This document shows positions 7,417 to 14,565 of a DNA stretch of 40,748 bases, piece after piece. Within the stretch, counting starts at the first letter, position 1. The number at the start of each line of letters is the position of its first letter. The stretch is from Rhodovibrio sodomensis (lineage in GTDB: Bacteria > Pseudomonadota > Alphaproteobacteria > Kiloniellales > Rhodovibrionaceae), in the NCBI RefSeq assembly GCF_016583645.1, contig NZ_NRRL01000037.1, forward strand, positions 1 to 40,748, written 5' to 3'. The notes under the pieces were generated by a model. It was given only the letters and a program-made list of their open reading frames with translations, was not told the DNA's origin and searched no databases. Position numbers and translations under genes: made by a program.

Positions 7417-8820
7417 ATGCCTCCGCGCATCGGCCTGCGGGTGCGGATTTTCCTGCTGTTCGCCCTGCTGGCGGGGGCGATCCTGGCCGCGCTCGCGGTC
7501 GGGCTGGTGCTCGGCTACCGCTACGCCGGGCAATCCGACACCCTGAACGGCTTTGTCGCCGCCGGGGTGGTCGCCGGCTTCGCGGTCCTGGGCCTCACCG
7601 TCTTGGTCTGGCTGCTGTTCGACGAAAACGTCGCCAAGCCGGTGCAGCGCCTGGCCTCGCAAATGCGCGCGCGGGCGCACGCCGGGGCCGGGCAGGTCGC
7701 CGACCTGAACGCCCGCTACCTGGGCGACCTGGGGCCGGCCGCGCAGGCGTTGGCGGAGCGGCTGGGCGGCGAACAGGCGGGCGGCGTGGACGCGGCGACC
7801 GCCCGGCTGCAGGCCGAGCGCGAGTGGCTGACCGCTTTGTTGAGCGAGATCCCGATCGCCGTCGTGCTGGTCAGCCAGAGCGGCCGGATCGTGCTGTACG
7901 ACGCCCAGGCGAGCGTGGTCCTGGCGCAGATCGCGCCGCCGCGCCTGGGCGCCCCGATCGTCGACTACCTGGACCGCACGGCGCTCGACGCCGCGCGCCG
8001 GGACGCCTCCGAAACCGGCGGCGAGGTCGCCTTCGACGCGCCCGGGACGCGTGGCGAGGTGTCGGTGCGGGTGCGTCTGAAGCCGCTGGCGCGCGGGTTC
8101 GGCGAGATGCTGATCCTGGAGCAGCCGGCCGCCGGCCTGTCGCCCAGCGCCGCCCGGCCGCTGGTGTTCGATTTCGAGCTGCTGGAGCGCCAGGGGGCGG
8201 GGACGCTTGCGGACCGGCCGCTTGGCGACATCCCGTTCGTGGTGTTCGACACCGAGACCACCGGCCTGGAGCCGGCACGCGACGAACTGGTCCAGATCGC
8301 CGCGGTGCGCGTGGTCAACGGCCGGACGATCGCGGCCGAGACGATGGATACGCTGGTCGATCCCGGCCGAAGGATTCCCAAGCAGGCGAGCCGGGTGCAC
8401 GGCATCACCGACGACCAGGTCGCCGACGCGCCGTCGATCCAGGAAGCGGTGGCCCGGCTGCACGGCTTCGCCCGCGACGCCGTCCTGGTGGCGCACAACG
8501 CGCCGTTCGATCTGGCCTTCCTGAAACGCCAGGAAGCCGCGATCGGCGCCAGCTTCGACCATCCGGTGCTGGATACCGTGCTGCTCTCGGCGGTGCTGTT
8601 CGGCACCAACGAGGCGCACAGCCTGGACGCGCTGTGCGCGCGGCTGGGGATCGAGATCCCGGCGGACCGGCGGCATACCGCCATGGGCGATGCCGAAGCC
8701 ACCGCCGCCGCCCTGTGCGCCATGATCCCGATGCTGCGCGGCCGCGGCTTCACCACGCTGCAGGAGGTGCTGCGCGAAACCCGGCGCTACGGCCGGCTGC
8801 TGCGGGATCTGAACGCTTGA
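7417..8820 (+). CDS. Membrane-anchored DEDDh 3'-5' exonuclease (DnaQ-like)
   Basis: The protein has 467 residues. Two transmembrane helices (about residues 11-35 and 45-68) are followed by a HAMP-like linker and a PAS-like segment (about 130-245, with AVVLVSQSGRIVLYDAQ). A DnaQ-family exonuclease domain forms the C-terminal half. The full catalytic set is visible: D278 and E280 (DTET), D365 (HNAPFDL), H420 and D425 (HTAMGD). The length and N-terminal sensor-like part distinguish it from the roughly 240-residue replicative epsilon subunit, so it is not expected to be the polymerase proofreader. The ATG at 7417 follows the preceding gene by 13 bases. Family members near symporter/DUF294 genes are often annotated as DNA polymerase III epsilon; the true nucleic-acid or nucleotide substrate is unknown. 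Confidence 0.9.
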   Translation: MPPRIGLRVRIFLLFALLAGAILAALAVGLVLGYRYAGQSDTLNGFVAAGVVAGFAVLGLTVLVWLLFDENVAKPVQRLASQMRARAHAGAGQVADLNARYLGDLGPAAQALAERLGGEQAGGVDAATARLQAEREWLTALLSEIPIAVVLVSQSGRIVLYDAQASVVLAQIAPPRLGAPIVDYLDRTALDAARRDASETGGEVAFDAPGTRGEVSVRVRLKPLARGFGEMLILEQPAAGLSPSAARPLVFDFELLERQGAGTLADRPLGDIPFVVFDTETTGLEPARDELVQIAAVRVVNGRTIAAETMDTLVDPGRRIPKQASRVHGITDDQVADAPSIQEAVARLHGFARDAVLVAHNAPFDLAFLKRQEAAIGASFDHPVLDTVLLSAVLFGTNEAHSLDALCARLGIEIPADRRHTAMGDAEATAAALCAMIPMLRGRGFTTLQEVLRETRRYGRLLRDLNA

Positions 8821-8838
8821 AGAGGCCAGCGGGGCGTT

Positions 8839-8887
8839 AGAGCAAGATGCTGAAAGGTGAAGCCACCTTTCAGCTGAATCTTGCTCT
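8839..8887. repeat. Palindromic repeat, copy 2
   Basis: The left arm AGAGCAAGATGCTGAAAGG (8839 on) pairs with a right arm that ends AATCTTGCTCT at 8887, leaving a small asymmetric bulge (CTGA side). It lies 18 bases after the exonuclease stop codon and 14 bases before copy 3. Confidence 0.9.
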
Positions 8888-8901
8888 TTCTTCAAGCAGC
8901 T

Positions 8902-8951
8902 AGAGCAAAATTCACGATGAGGGGCGACTTGACCTTCATCGATTTTGCTCT
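8902..8951. repeat. Palindromic repeat, copy 3 (flipped orientation)
   Basis: The ends AGAGCAAAAT and ATTTTGCTCT enclose a GATGA(G/A)GG-type core. Read on the other strand it closely matches copy 7 at 38991-39040. It forms a tandem pair with copy 2 between the exonuclease and sugar dehydrogenase genes. Confidence 0.9.
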
Positions 8952-9179
8952 AATGCCGCCTTGAGAGGTCTTGCCACCAGACCAGCGGCGGGGGTCATGC
9001 TTGCATGGCGCCTGAAAGCGCGCCTATGGTTCACGACCGCCCCGACACACTGTCTGGATAAAAACGCAACGGGGGGTGCCGGCAACGGTCGGCGCAAAGC
9101 CGAGAGCCGTGGAGAGCACGAACAACAAACCCGGCCGGCTCATACGCTCACCAGAATTCGATCCTGGGGAGGATCACTC

Positions 9180-10430
9180 ATGGGTACACGCCTTGGATTT
9201 GCAGCCGCCATGGCCGCGTCGACGCTGCTCGCGGGCGGCACGGCCCTGGCACAGGGCAACGTCCAGGAGACCTTGGACAAGCTGCAGGATTTCAGAATAA
9301 CCGAAGCGCCCGAACCCGAAATGGTGCCGCAGGATACCGAGCGGGCCGCCAACATCCGCAAGACGTTGGAGCGGATCAAGCTGCCGGACGGCTTCGAAAT
9401 CAGTCTCTATGCGGTCGTCCCGGACGCCCGTCACATGGCGGTCGGGCCCAACACCGCGGTGGTGTTCGTGGGAACCCGCAAGGAAAGGGTCTGGACCGTA
9501 ACCGACCGCGACAAGGACCGGGTGGGCGACGAGGTCAAGCAGTTCGCGCCGGGCATCCCTTTCAAGTTTCCCAACGGTGTCGCGTTCGACGACCAGGGGA
9601 TTCTGTATGTCGCCGGCCACAATCGGCTCTGGGCCTTTCCGGCCGCCGAGTTCTTCTACGAGGGCAAGGATCCGGCCGTCGGCATCGTGAAGAATAAGTT
9701 CTTTCCGCGCGACGAGGAGTACTTCAACCACGCCTTCCGCGTGCTGAGCCACGGCCCGGACGGCAAGCTCTATATGTCGATCGGCCAGCCCTACAACGTC
9801 CCGTCGCCGGATCAATGGCCGATGGAGCCGAAGGGTACGATCGTGCGGCTGAACACGGATGGCTCCGGCTGGGAGGTCTACGCCCACGGGATCCGGAACT
9901 CGGTCGGCGTCGAGCACCATCCTGAGTCCGGCAACCTGTGGTTCACCGACAATCAGGTCGACGGTATGGGGCCGGACATCCCGCCCGGCGAGTTGAACAA
10001 GGCGACCCAGAAGGGCCAGCACTTCGGCTTCCCCTGGTACGGCGGCGGCGACACCCGGACCGAGCCGTGGAAAGACAAGGAGCCGCCTGAGGGCGTCGTG
10101 TTCCCGGAACTGACGTTCCAGGCGCACACGGCGAACCTCGGCCTGACCTTCTACACCGGCAGCCAGTTCCCGGACAGCTACAAGAACGACCTGTTCGTCG
10201 CCCAGCACGGCTCCTGGAACCGCAAGGAGCCGGTCGGCGCCCGGGTGATGCACGTCGACGTCGACGCGGAGGGGAACGTCGTCTCCAAGACGCCGTTCGC
10301 CGAAGGCTGGCTGACCGAGAACGACGAGTACCTGGGCCGGCCCGTCGACGTCGCCCAGTTGCCGGACGGCTCGCTGCTGGTCTCCGATGACTTCACCGGT
10401 GCGATCTATCGGATCCACTACGAGGGATAG
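9180..10430 (+). CDS. PQQ-dependent sugar dehydrogenase (glucose/sorbosone type), exported
   Basis: This 416-residue secreted beta-propeller of the glucose/sorbosone dehydrogenase family oxidises sugars or aldehydes in the periplasm using PQQ. It has a signal peptide (MGTRLGFAAA... ALAQG, cleavage near residue 25). Typical strands include FPNGVAFDDQGILYVAG, HGPDGKLYMSIG, YAHGIRNSVGVEHHPESG and WFTDNQVDGMG. The ending DGSLLVSDDFTGAIYRI is characteristic of the family. I took the ATG at 9180 because it has GGGGAGG upstream and opens the signal peptide. A cytochrome c gene follows and pqqABCD comes next, which gives the enzyme an electron acceptor and its cofactor. The natural substrate is not deducible. 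Confidence 0.9.
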   Translation: MGTRLGFAAAMAASTLLAGGTALAQGNVQETLDKLQDFRITEAPEPEMVPQDTERAANIRKTLERIKLPDGFEISLYAVVPDARHMAVGPNTAVVFVGTRKERVWTVTDRDKDRVGDEVKQFAPGIPFKFPNGVAFDDQGILYVAGHNRLWAFPAAEFFYEGKDPAVGIVKNKFFPRDEEYFNHAFRVLSHGPDGKLYMSIGQPYNVPSPDQWPMEPKGTIVRLNTDGSGWEVYAHGIRNSVGVEHHPESGNLWFTDNQVDGMGPDIPPGELNKATQKGQHFGFPWYGGGDTRTEPWKDKEPPEGVVFPELTFQAHTANLGLTFYTGSQFPDSYKNDLFVAQHGSWNRKEPVGARVMHVDVDAEGNVVSKTPFAEGWLTENDEYLGRPVDVAQLPDGSLLVSDDFTGAIYRIHYEG

Positions 10431-10437
10431 GGCAAGA

Positions 10438-10469
10438 GGCGGAAGCTGAGCCCGCTTCCGCCGTCCTGC
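10438..10469 (+). terminator. Hairpin after the sugar dehydrogenase gene
   Basis: A perfect 9-bp stem (10438-10446 with 10454-10462, 7-base loop) begins 8 bases after the stop codon. It is followed by GTCCTGCTTT. This is terminator-like with a weak T run, so some read-through into the cytochrome gene is possible. Confidence 0.55.
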
Positions 10470-10554
10470 TTTGGACCGCGAAGCCGGGGCGCCGTCCCGT
10501 GCGGCGGCGTGCCCGCGCTCCGGCGGCCGCACCGTGACGTGGAGAAGCCTATTG

Positions 10555-10869
10555 ATGCGTGTGTCAGCCGCGCTGCTCACAGGTCTCCTGTTGGCCGGGC
10601 CACCGGCCCTGGCAGGGTCCGTCGAGCAGGGCCTGGAGAAAACCAAGGAGCTCGGCTGCCGGACCTGCCACGGCAAGGATGGGCAGGGCATTATGCCCAT
10701 CTACCCAAATCTCGCCGGGCAAAAGGCGGCTTACCTCGAGCAGCAGCTGAAGGCGTTCCGCTCCGGGCGGCGCCCGGCGGCGCAGATGAGTATCGTCGCC
10801 AAGGACTTGAGCAATCAGGACATCAGCGATCTGGCGGCGTACTATGCCAGCCTGAAACCGTGCCAGTGA
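10555..10869 (+). CDS. Class I c-type cytochrome, exported
   Basis: This 104-residue periplasmic monoheme cytochrome resembles cytochrome c553 domains. It has a signal peptide (MRVSAALLTGLLLAG... ALAGS), a heme-binding motif CRTCH at residues 35-39, and a likely axial methionine at 78 in AAQMSIVAKDLS. The terminal helix DISDLAAYYASL is characteristic. The start at 10555 begins the signal peptide; a longer frame opens upstream but adds an unlikely Arg/Pro-rich leader. The gene lies 124 bases after the PQQ-type dehydrogenase and is the obvious electron acceptor for it, passing electrons to a terminal oxidase. That pairing is inferred from position. Confidence 0.92.
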   Translation: MRVSAALLTGLLLAGPPALAGSVEQGLEKTKELGCRTCHGKDGQGIMPIYPNLAGQKAAYLEQQLKAFRSGRRPAAQMSIVAKDLSNQDISDLAAYYASLKPCQ

Positions 10870-10995
10870 TCCCCGGCACGGCCCCCAAGTGCGCGATCCG
10901 CCGGAGCGGGCTTGTACCGCCGCGGGACGTCGCGCACACTAATCAACCCGGTCGTCGAGACGGACCGGCTAACGTCCCAAGGGAGGTTTCACGCC

Positions 10996-11112
10996 ATGAA
11001 GCGTAGATCCGCCGATAACGGCGCCAAGAAGGTCTGGTCCAAGCCGCGCGTCAACGAGATCGCCGTGGGCATGGAGATCAATGCCTACGCCTGCGCGGAG
11101 AGCGCGCGCTAG
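10996..11112 (+). CDS. pqqA: PQQ precursor peptide PqqA
   Basis: This 38-residue peptide is the substrate from which PQQ is made. It carries the conserved glutamate and tyrosine that are cross-linked, E27 and Y31 in GMEINAYACAE. The preceding WSKPRVNEIAVGMEIN is typical. A strong GGGAGG site lies 9 bases before the ATG. It precedes pqqB, pqqC and pqqD in the canonical order, but about 300 bases containing three strong hairpins separate it from pqqB. Such structures could let pqqA mRNA outnumber the rest of the operon. The TAG stop codon at 11110-11112 overlaps the first bases of palindromic repeat copy 4, so the peptide's end is set by the repeat. Confidence 0.95.
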   Translation: MKRRSADNGAKKVWSKPRVNEIAVGMEINAYACAESAR

Positions 11113-11159
11113 GGCAAGATGCTGAAAGGCGGAATCACCTTTCAGCTGAATCCTTCCCT
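11111..11159. repeat. Palindromic repeat, copy 4 (overlaps the pqqA stop codon)
   Basis: AGGGCAAGATGCTGAAAGG at the left pairs with a right arm ending AATCCTTCCCT. The outer bases differ from copy 2 (AGGG...CCCT instead of AGAG...CTCT) on both arms, a paired change that keeps the stem. Its first two bases are the last two of the pqqA TAG stop. Confidence 0.9.
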
Positions 11160-11173
11160 AGCTTCAAAAAGCT

Positions 11174-11223
11174 AGAGCTACATTCAGCTCGACGGCCGTT
11201 TCGGCCTTCAAGCATGTAGCTCT
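11174..11223. repeat. Palindromic repeat, copy 5 (divergent core)
   Basis: The arms begin AGAGCTACATTCAGC and end AGCATGTAGCTCT, enclosing a GACGGCC/GGCCTTC core. The outer AGAGC...GCTCT frame is kept but the inner stem is different, with pairing preserved. It forms a tandem pair with copy 4; the 14 bases between hold part of a small AGCTT/AAGCT inverted repeat. Confidence 0.75.
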
Positions 11224-11345
11224 GGGGCAAGATCATGGACGGTTTACGCACCGCCCGCGTGCCTCTTGCCTTGTCGTGAAGAGCTTGGGGCGAAATCCAC
11301 GCGGAAGGTCGACCCGACCGTCAGCGACATCGCCCTAGGCGTGCC

Positions 11346-11383
11346 GCGTCGCGGACGGACCTCTCCGGGTCCGTCCGCGACGC
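11346..11383 (+). promoter_or_regulatory. Perfect 16-bp hairpin upstream of pqqB
   Basis: 11346-11361 is the exact reverse complement of 11368-11383, with a 6-base loop (TCTCCG). It ends 23 bases before the pqqB start. No T run follows, so it is not a classic terminator. It is more likely an mRNA processing or stability element, or a translation or attenuation control. Confidence 0.75.
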
Positions 11384-11406
11384 AGCCCTGTTACGGACCG
11401 CCAATC

Positions 11407-12342
11407 GTGCATCTGATCGTCTTGGGCGCGGCGGCCGGCGGCGGGTTCCCGCAATGGAACTGTGCCTGCGGCAACTGTCGGCGGGCGCGCACGGGCGACC
11501 CGGCGGCGCCGGCGCGTACGCAATCCTCGCTCGCCGTGTCGGCGGACGGGGCGGGCTGGCTGGTGCTCAACGCCTCGCCGGACCTGCGCCAGCAGATCCA
11601 GAACACCCCGGCCCTGCACCCGCGCGCGGACGCCGGCCTGCGCGATAGCCCGATCGCCGCGGTCGCGGTGACCAACGGCGACGTCGACCATACCGGCGGC
11701 CTGATCAACCTGCGCGAGGGCTGGCCGTTCAGCCTGTACGCGCACGCACGCCTGCACGCCACGCTGGACGCTAACCCGATTTTCCAGGTCCTGAACCCGG
11801 AGGCGGTGACGCGCCGGGACTTGCCGCTCGACGTTCGCACGCCGATCCTCGACGGCGCCGGCGCGGAGATCGGGCTGACGGTCGAGACGTTCGCCGTGCC
11901 GGGCAAGGTCCCGCTTTACCAGGAGCGAGGCCGCGGCGCGGGCGACTACGCCGGGGCGGCCGGCGACACCGTGGCCGTTCGGCTGATCCAGCCGGGCAGC
12001 GACGCCCGCGTCTATTACGTGCCGAACTGCGCGGACCTGGATCCGGCGACCGCGCGCCGGCTCGAAGGGGCCGATCTGGTGTTCTTCGACGGTACGCTGT
12101 ATCGCGACGACGAGATGCGCGCCGCCGGTCTGGGCCACAAGACGGGCCGGCGGATGGGCCACATGCCGGTCGCCGGGCCGGACGGCAGCCTGGCGGCGCT
12201 GGCCGGGCTCGGCATCAAGCGGAGCGTTTACGTGCACATCAACAACTCCAACCCGATCCTGTGCGCCGACACGCACGAACGCGCCGCGGTGGAGGCGGCC
12301 GGCTGGGACGTCGCGGCCGACGGCATGGAGTTCGAGGCATGA
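11407..12342 (+). CDS. pqqB: PQQ biosynthesis protein PqqB
   Basis: PqqB is a metallo-beta-lactamase-fold protein of 311 residues, reported to hydroxylate the PQQ precursor. The N-terminal signature HLIVLGAAAGGGFPQWNC and the paired cysteines in CACGNCRRA (a zinc knuckle) are clear. VTNGDVDHTGGL, GHKTGRRMGHMPV and the late HINNSNPIL also fit. I start it at GTG 11407 because family members begin right at this strand and the total length then matches the usual size of about 305. The upstream ribosome binding site is weak. Its stop overlaps the pqqC start (ATGA), indicating translational coupling. Confidence 0.95.
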   Translation: MHLIVLGAAAGGGFPQWNCACGNCRRARTGDPAAPARTQSSLAVSADGAGWLVLNASPDLRQQIQNTPALHPRADAGLRDSPIAAVAVTNGDVDHTGGLINLREGWPFSLYAHARLHATLDANPIFQVLNPEAVTRRDLPLDVRTPILDGAGAEIGLTVETFAVPGKVPLYQERGRGAGDYAGAAGDTVAVRLIQPGSDARVYYVPNCADLDPATARRLEGADLVFFDGTLYRDDEMRAAGLGHKTGRRMGHMPVAGPDGSLAALAGLGIKRSVYVHINNSNPILCADTHERAAVEAAGWDVAADGMEFEA

Positions 12343-13109
12343 ACCCGTTTCCGCCGATCCCGGACCCGCAGGCCGAGGGCCGGAGCTATAGCCCGGACGA
12401 GTTGGACAACGCGCTGCGCCGGCTGGGCGAGCAGCGCTATCACGTCCATCACCCGTTTCACCGCCTGCTGCACGCCGGCGAGCTGACCAAGGGGCAGGTG
12501 CAGGCCTGGGCCCTCAACCGCTACTGCTACCAGGCGGCGATCCCGCGCAAGGACGCCGCCCTGATCGCGCGCACGGACGATCCCGAACTGCGCCGGGAAT
12601 GGCGCCGCCGGCTGGTCGACCACGATGGCGACGCGCCGGGCGACGGCGGCCTGGCCCGTTGGCTCAAGCTGGCGGAGGGCCTGGACCTCGACGTCGCGGC
12701 CGTGCGCAGCCAGGAGCTGGCGTTGCCGGCGACCCGCTTCGCCTGCGAGGCGTACGTCCGCTTCGTGGCCGAGCGCAGCCTGCTGGAGGCGGTCGCCAGC
12801 TCGCTGACCGAGCTGTTTTCGCCCAGCATCATCTCGCAGCGCGTCTCCGGCATGCTGGCGAACTACGACTTCGTCAGCGAGGCGACGCTGGCCTACTTCA
12901 ACGCGCGCCTGACCCAGGCCCCGCGCGACGCCGACTGGGCGCTCGATTACGTCAAGCAGCACGCCCGTACGCCGGAGACACAAACGGCGGCGATCCGGGC
13001 GCTCAAGTTCAAGTGCGACGTCCTGTGGGCGATGCTGGACGCCCTGCACCACGCCTACGTCGCGCCCGGCCACGTCCCGCCCGGCGCGTTCGAGCCGGAG
13101 GCGGCATGA
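12339..13109 (+). CDS. pqqC: PQQ synthase PqqC
   Basis: PqqC is a helical-bundle, cofactor-free oxidase of 256 residues that performs the last ring closure and oxidation in PQQ synthesis with molecular oxygen. Family motifs are visible: RYHVHHPFHRLLHAGEL, VQAWALNRYCYQAAIPRKDA, FVAERSLLEAVASSLTELFSP and the C-terminal LDALHHAYV. It starts inside the pqqB stop codon and its stop overlaps the pqqD start. PqqC and PqqD are separate here, unlike the fused PqqCD of some methylotrophs. Confidence 0.96.
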   Translation: MNPFPPIPDPQAEGRSYSPDELDNALRRLGEQRYHVHHPFHRLLHAGELTKGQVQAWALNRYCYQAAIPRKDAALIARTDDPELRREWRRRLVDHDGDAPGDGGLARWLKLAEGLDLDVAAVRSQELALPATRFACEAYVRFVAERSLLEAVASSLTELFSPSIISQRVSGMLANYDFVSEATLAYFNARLTQAPRDADWALDYVKQHARTPETQTAAIRALKFKCDVLWAMLDALHHAYVAPGHVPPGAFEPEAA

Positions 13110-13390
13110 CCGCGCCCGGGTTCACCGCCGAGAGTGTGCCGCGGCTGGCCTCCGGCGTGCGGCTTAAGGACGACCGGGCGCGCGGGCAGACGGTGCTGCT
13201 GGCGCCCGAGCGGGTTCTGGTGCTGGACGAGACGGCCGTGGCGGTGCTGCGGCGTCTGGACGGCGCGCGCAGCCTCGGCCAGCTGGCCGACGAGCTGGCC
13301 GCGGAGTACGACGCCCCGGCGGACACCATCCTGGCCGACGTGCGCGCGATGCTGGCCGACCTGGCGGAGAAGGGGTTCGTCGAGGCATGA
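13106..13390 (+). CDS. pqqD: PQQ biosynthesis peptide chaperone PqqD
   Basis: This 94-residue protein is the RRE-type chaperone that binds the PqqA peptide and presents it to the radical SAM enzyme PqqE. The pattern VPRLASGVRLKDDRARGQTVLLAPERVLVLDETAVAVLRRLDG is diagnostic; LADELAAEYDAPADTILADVRAMLADL completes the fold. Its start overlaps the pqqC stop and its own stop overlaps the next small frame at 13387. A functional pqqE, its normal partner, does not follow. Confidence 0.95.
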   Translation: MTAPGFTAESVPRLASGVRLKDDRARGQTVLLAPERVLVLDETAVAVLRRLDGARSLGQLADELAAEYDAPADTILADVRAMLADLAEKGFVEA

Positions 13391-13569
13391 GCGCGAACGA
13401 CCGCGCCGCGAATGCATCCGACGAATCCCCGCCCGTGCCGCCGCGGGCCCTGCTGGCCGAGCTTGCGAGCGACCCGTGGCTGCGGGTGACCGGAGACTTG
13501 GCGGCGATCGCCGAGATCACCGCGGCGGCCCGTCCGTCCGGTAATACGCTGTTCTCGATAACCCCGTAA
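13387..13569 (+). CDS. 60-residue frame after pqqD, possible pqqE remnant
   Basis: The frame starts with ATGA overlapping the pqqD stop, exactly where pqqE normally begins. Its segment PPVPPRALLAEL resembles the conserved PqqE N-terminus, which is normally followed at once by the CxxxCxxC radical SAM motif. Here the cysteines are absent and the text continues ASDPWLRV, then GDLAAIAEITAAARPSGNTLFSITP. The last part weakly recalls the PqqE segment after the SAM loop. A TAA ends it after 60 codons. No cysteine motif appears in the other two frames. I read it as a pqqE relic with internal deletions; a genuine unrelated small protein remains possible. Confidence 0.4.
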   Translation: MSANDRAANASDESPPVPPRALLAELASDPWLRVTGDLAAIAEITAAARPSGNTLFSITP

Positions 13570-13644
13570 GGTCGGCGTCACGTTTGGACCGCAAGGCCGG
13601 CCGTGCCGGTTCGCCCTGGCGGTCGCTCAACTCGGGAGACTGGG

Positions 13645-14301
13645 ATGTTGGCGTTGCGCCGGAGTTTGATCGCGCTGGTCGCGATCGTCGGGGTGGTCGC
13701 GGGCGCCGTGACCGCCTGGGTGGTGACTGAAGCGTCCGATGGCGGCGCGCACGCGACCCGGGGAGAGGCCGCGATCGGCGGGCCGTTCGAGCTGGTCAAC
13801 ACCGAGGGCGAGACGGTCACGGACCAGGACTTCCGCGGCCGCTACATGCTGCTGTTCTTCGGCTTCACTTCTTGTCCCGACGTCTGCCCCAGCGCGCTCA
13901 TGGATATGAGCCGCGCGCTCGACCGCCTGGCCGACGCCGCGCCGGCGAAGCTTGAGCGGGTCGTGCCTGTCTTCGTTACCGTCGATCCGGCCCGCGACGA
14001 CGTCGTCACGATGGCCGCCTACGTCGAGAACTTCCACCCGCGCCTGGTCGGCCTGACCGGCACCCCGGCGCAGCTCCGCGCCGCGGCCGACGCGTTCCGG
14101 GTGTATCACGAGAAGGTCATGCCCGAGACCTACTTCGGCGGCGACGCGCCCGAACGGCATGAGAAAGGCGACTACATGATGGCCCACTCCGCCTACATGC
14201 TGCTGATCGGCCCGTCGGGCGGCTACGTCGCCAACTTCAAGCACGAGGCGGGCCCGGCCGAGATCGCCGCGGGCCTGAGAGAGCACGTCGACGCATCCTG
14301 A
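13645..14301 (+). CDS. SCO1/SenC-type copper chaperone
   Basis: This 218-residue membrane-anchored thioredoxin-fold protein supplies copper to the CuA site of cytochrome oxidase. One N-terminal anchor (about residues 7-28) is followed by the SCO domain. Copper ligands are visible: C77 and C81 in TSCPDVCPS, and H181 in MMAHSAYM. FVTVDPARDD is family-typical. The ATG at 13645 has GGGAG 6 bases upstream; a GTG further up would add an unlikely leader. It lies 75 bases after the small frame following pqqD and fits the respiratory theme. Confidence 0.93.
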   Translation: MLALRRSLIALVAIVGVVAGAVTAWVVTEASDGGAHATRGEAAIGGPFELVNTEGETVTDQDFRGRYMLLFFGFTSCPDVCPSALMDMSRALDRLADAAPAKLERVVPVFVTVDPARDDVVTMAAYVENFHPRLVGLTGTPAQLRAAADAFRVYHEKVMPETYFGGDAPERHEKGDYMMAHSAYMLLIGPSGGYVANFKHEAGPAEIAAGLREHVDAS

Positions 14302-14330
14302 CCGGCCGCTTGCCGGCCGCCGGGTGGACC

Positions 14331-14349
14331 GGCCCGTGTCCGGGCCTTT
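14331..14349 (+). terminator. Short GC hairpin after the SCO gene
   Basis: GGCCCG (14331-14336) pairs with CGGGCC (14341-14346) around a 4-base loop, followed by TTTC. A second small hairpin (14302-14316) directly follows the stop codon. It is a plausible but short terminator. Confidence 0.4.
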
Positions 14350-14471
14350 CGTCCCTGATGCGGCACCACGCGTGGGCATGCTCCCAGACGCGTCCGGTCG
14401 ACAAGCTCAGCGCGGCGCCTCGGGATCGGGCTACGTTATCGTATGGAAAAAACCCCGTAACCCGATCCCGG

Positions 14472-14494
14472 GATGCCCAGCAGCGCTGGGCATC
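14472..14494. other. 9-bp hairpin in the convergent region before the M42 peptidase gene end
   Basis: 14472-14480 pairs perfectly with 14486-14494. Just to the left, CGGGATCGGG (about 14421-14430) and CCCGATCCCG (14461-14470) form a wider inverted repeat around a run of six A. On the minus strand this becomes a T run downstream of the peptidase gene, so the region may end transcription from both sides. Confidence 0.4.
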
Positions 14495-14565
14495 TCGACG
14501 GGTCGGCAACAGGTGTCGAAGCCGCCGTGCAGGGGCTCCGGCGTCGGGCGGTTCACCCGCCGGGC

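Larger units (their letters stand above)
8821..9179. other. Intergenic region with two palindromic repeats
   Basis: No gene is seen in these 359 bases. The first 130 carry two hairpin repeats (8839-8887 and 8902-8951). The rest should contain the promoter of the sugar dehydrogenase gene, but I could not pick a convincing consensus. The ribosome binding site GGGGAGG lies just before the ATG at 9180. Confidence 0.55.

Noticed and set aside
4821..7430. An 869-codon open frame on the minus strand
   Set aside because: It is the exact antisense of the DUF294 gene and the following gene; the product is Arg/Gln/His/Val-rich without any domain, as expected for antisense of G+C-rich coding DNA.
7417..8820. 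Annotation as the replicative DNA polymerase III epsilon subunit
   Set aside because: The catalytic residues fit, but two membrane helices and a sensor-like region precede the domain and the length is about twice normal.
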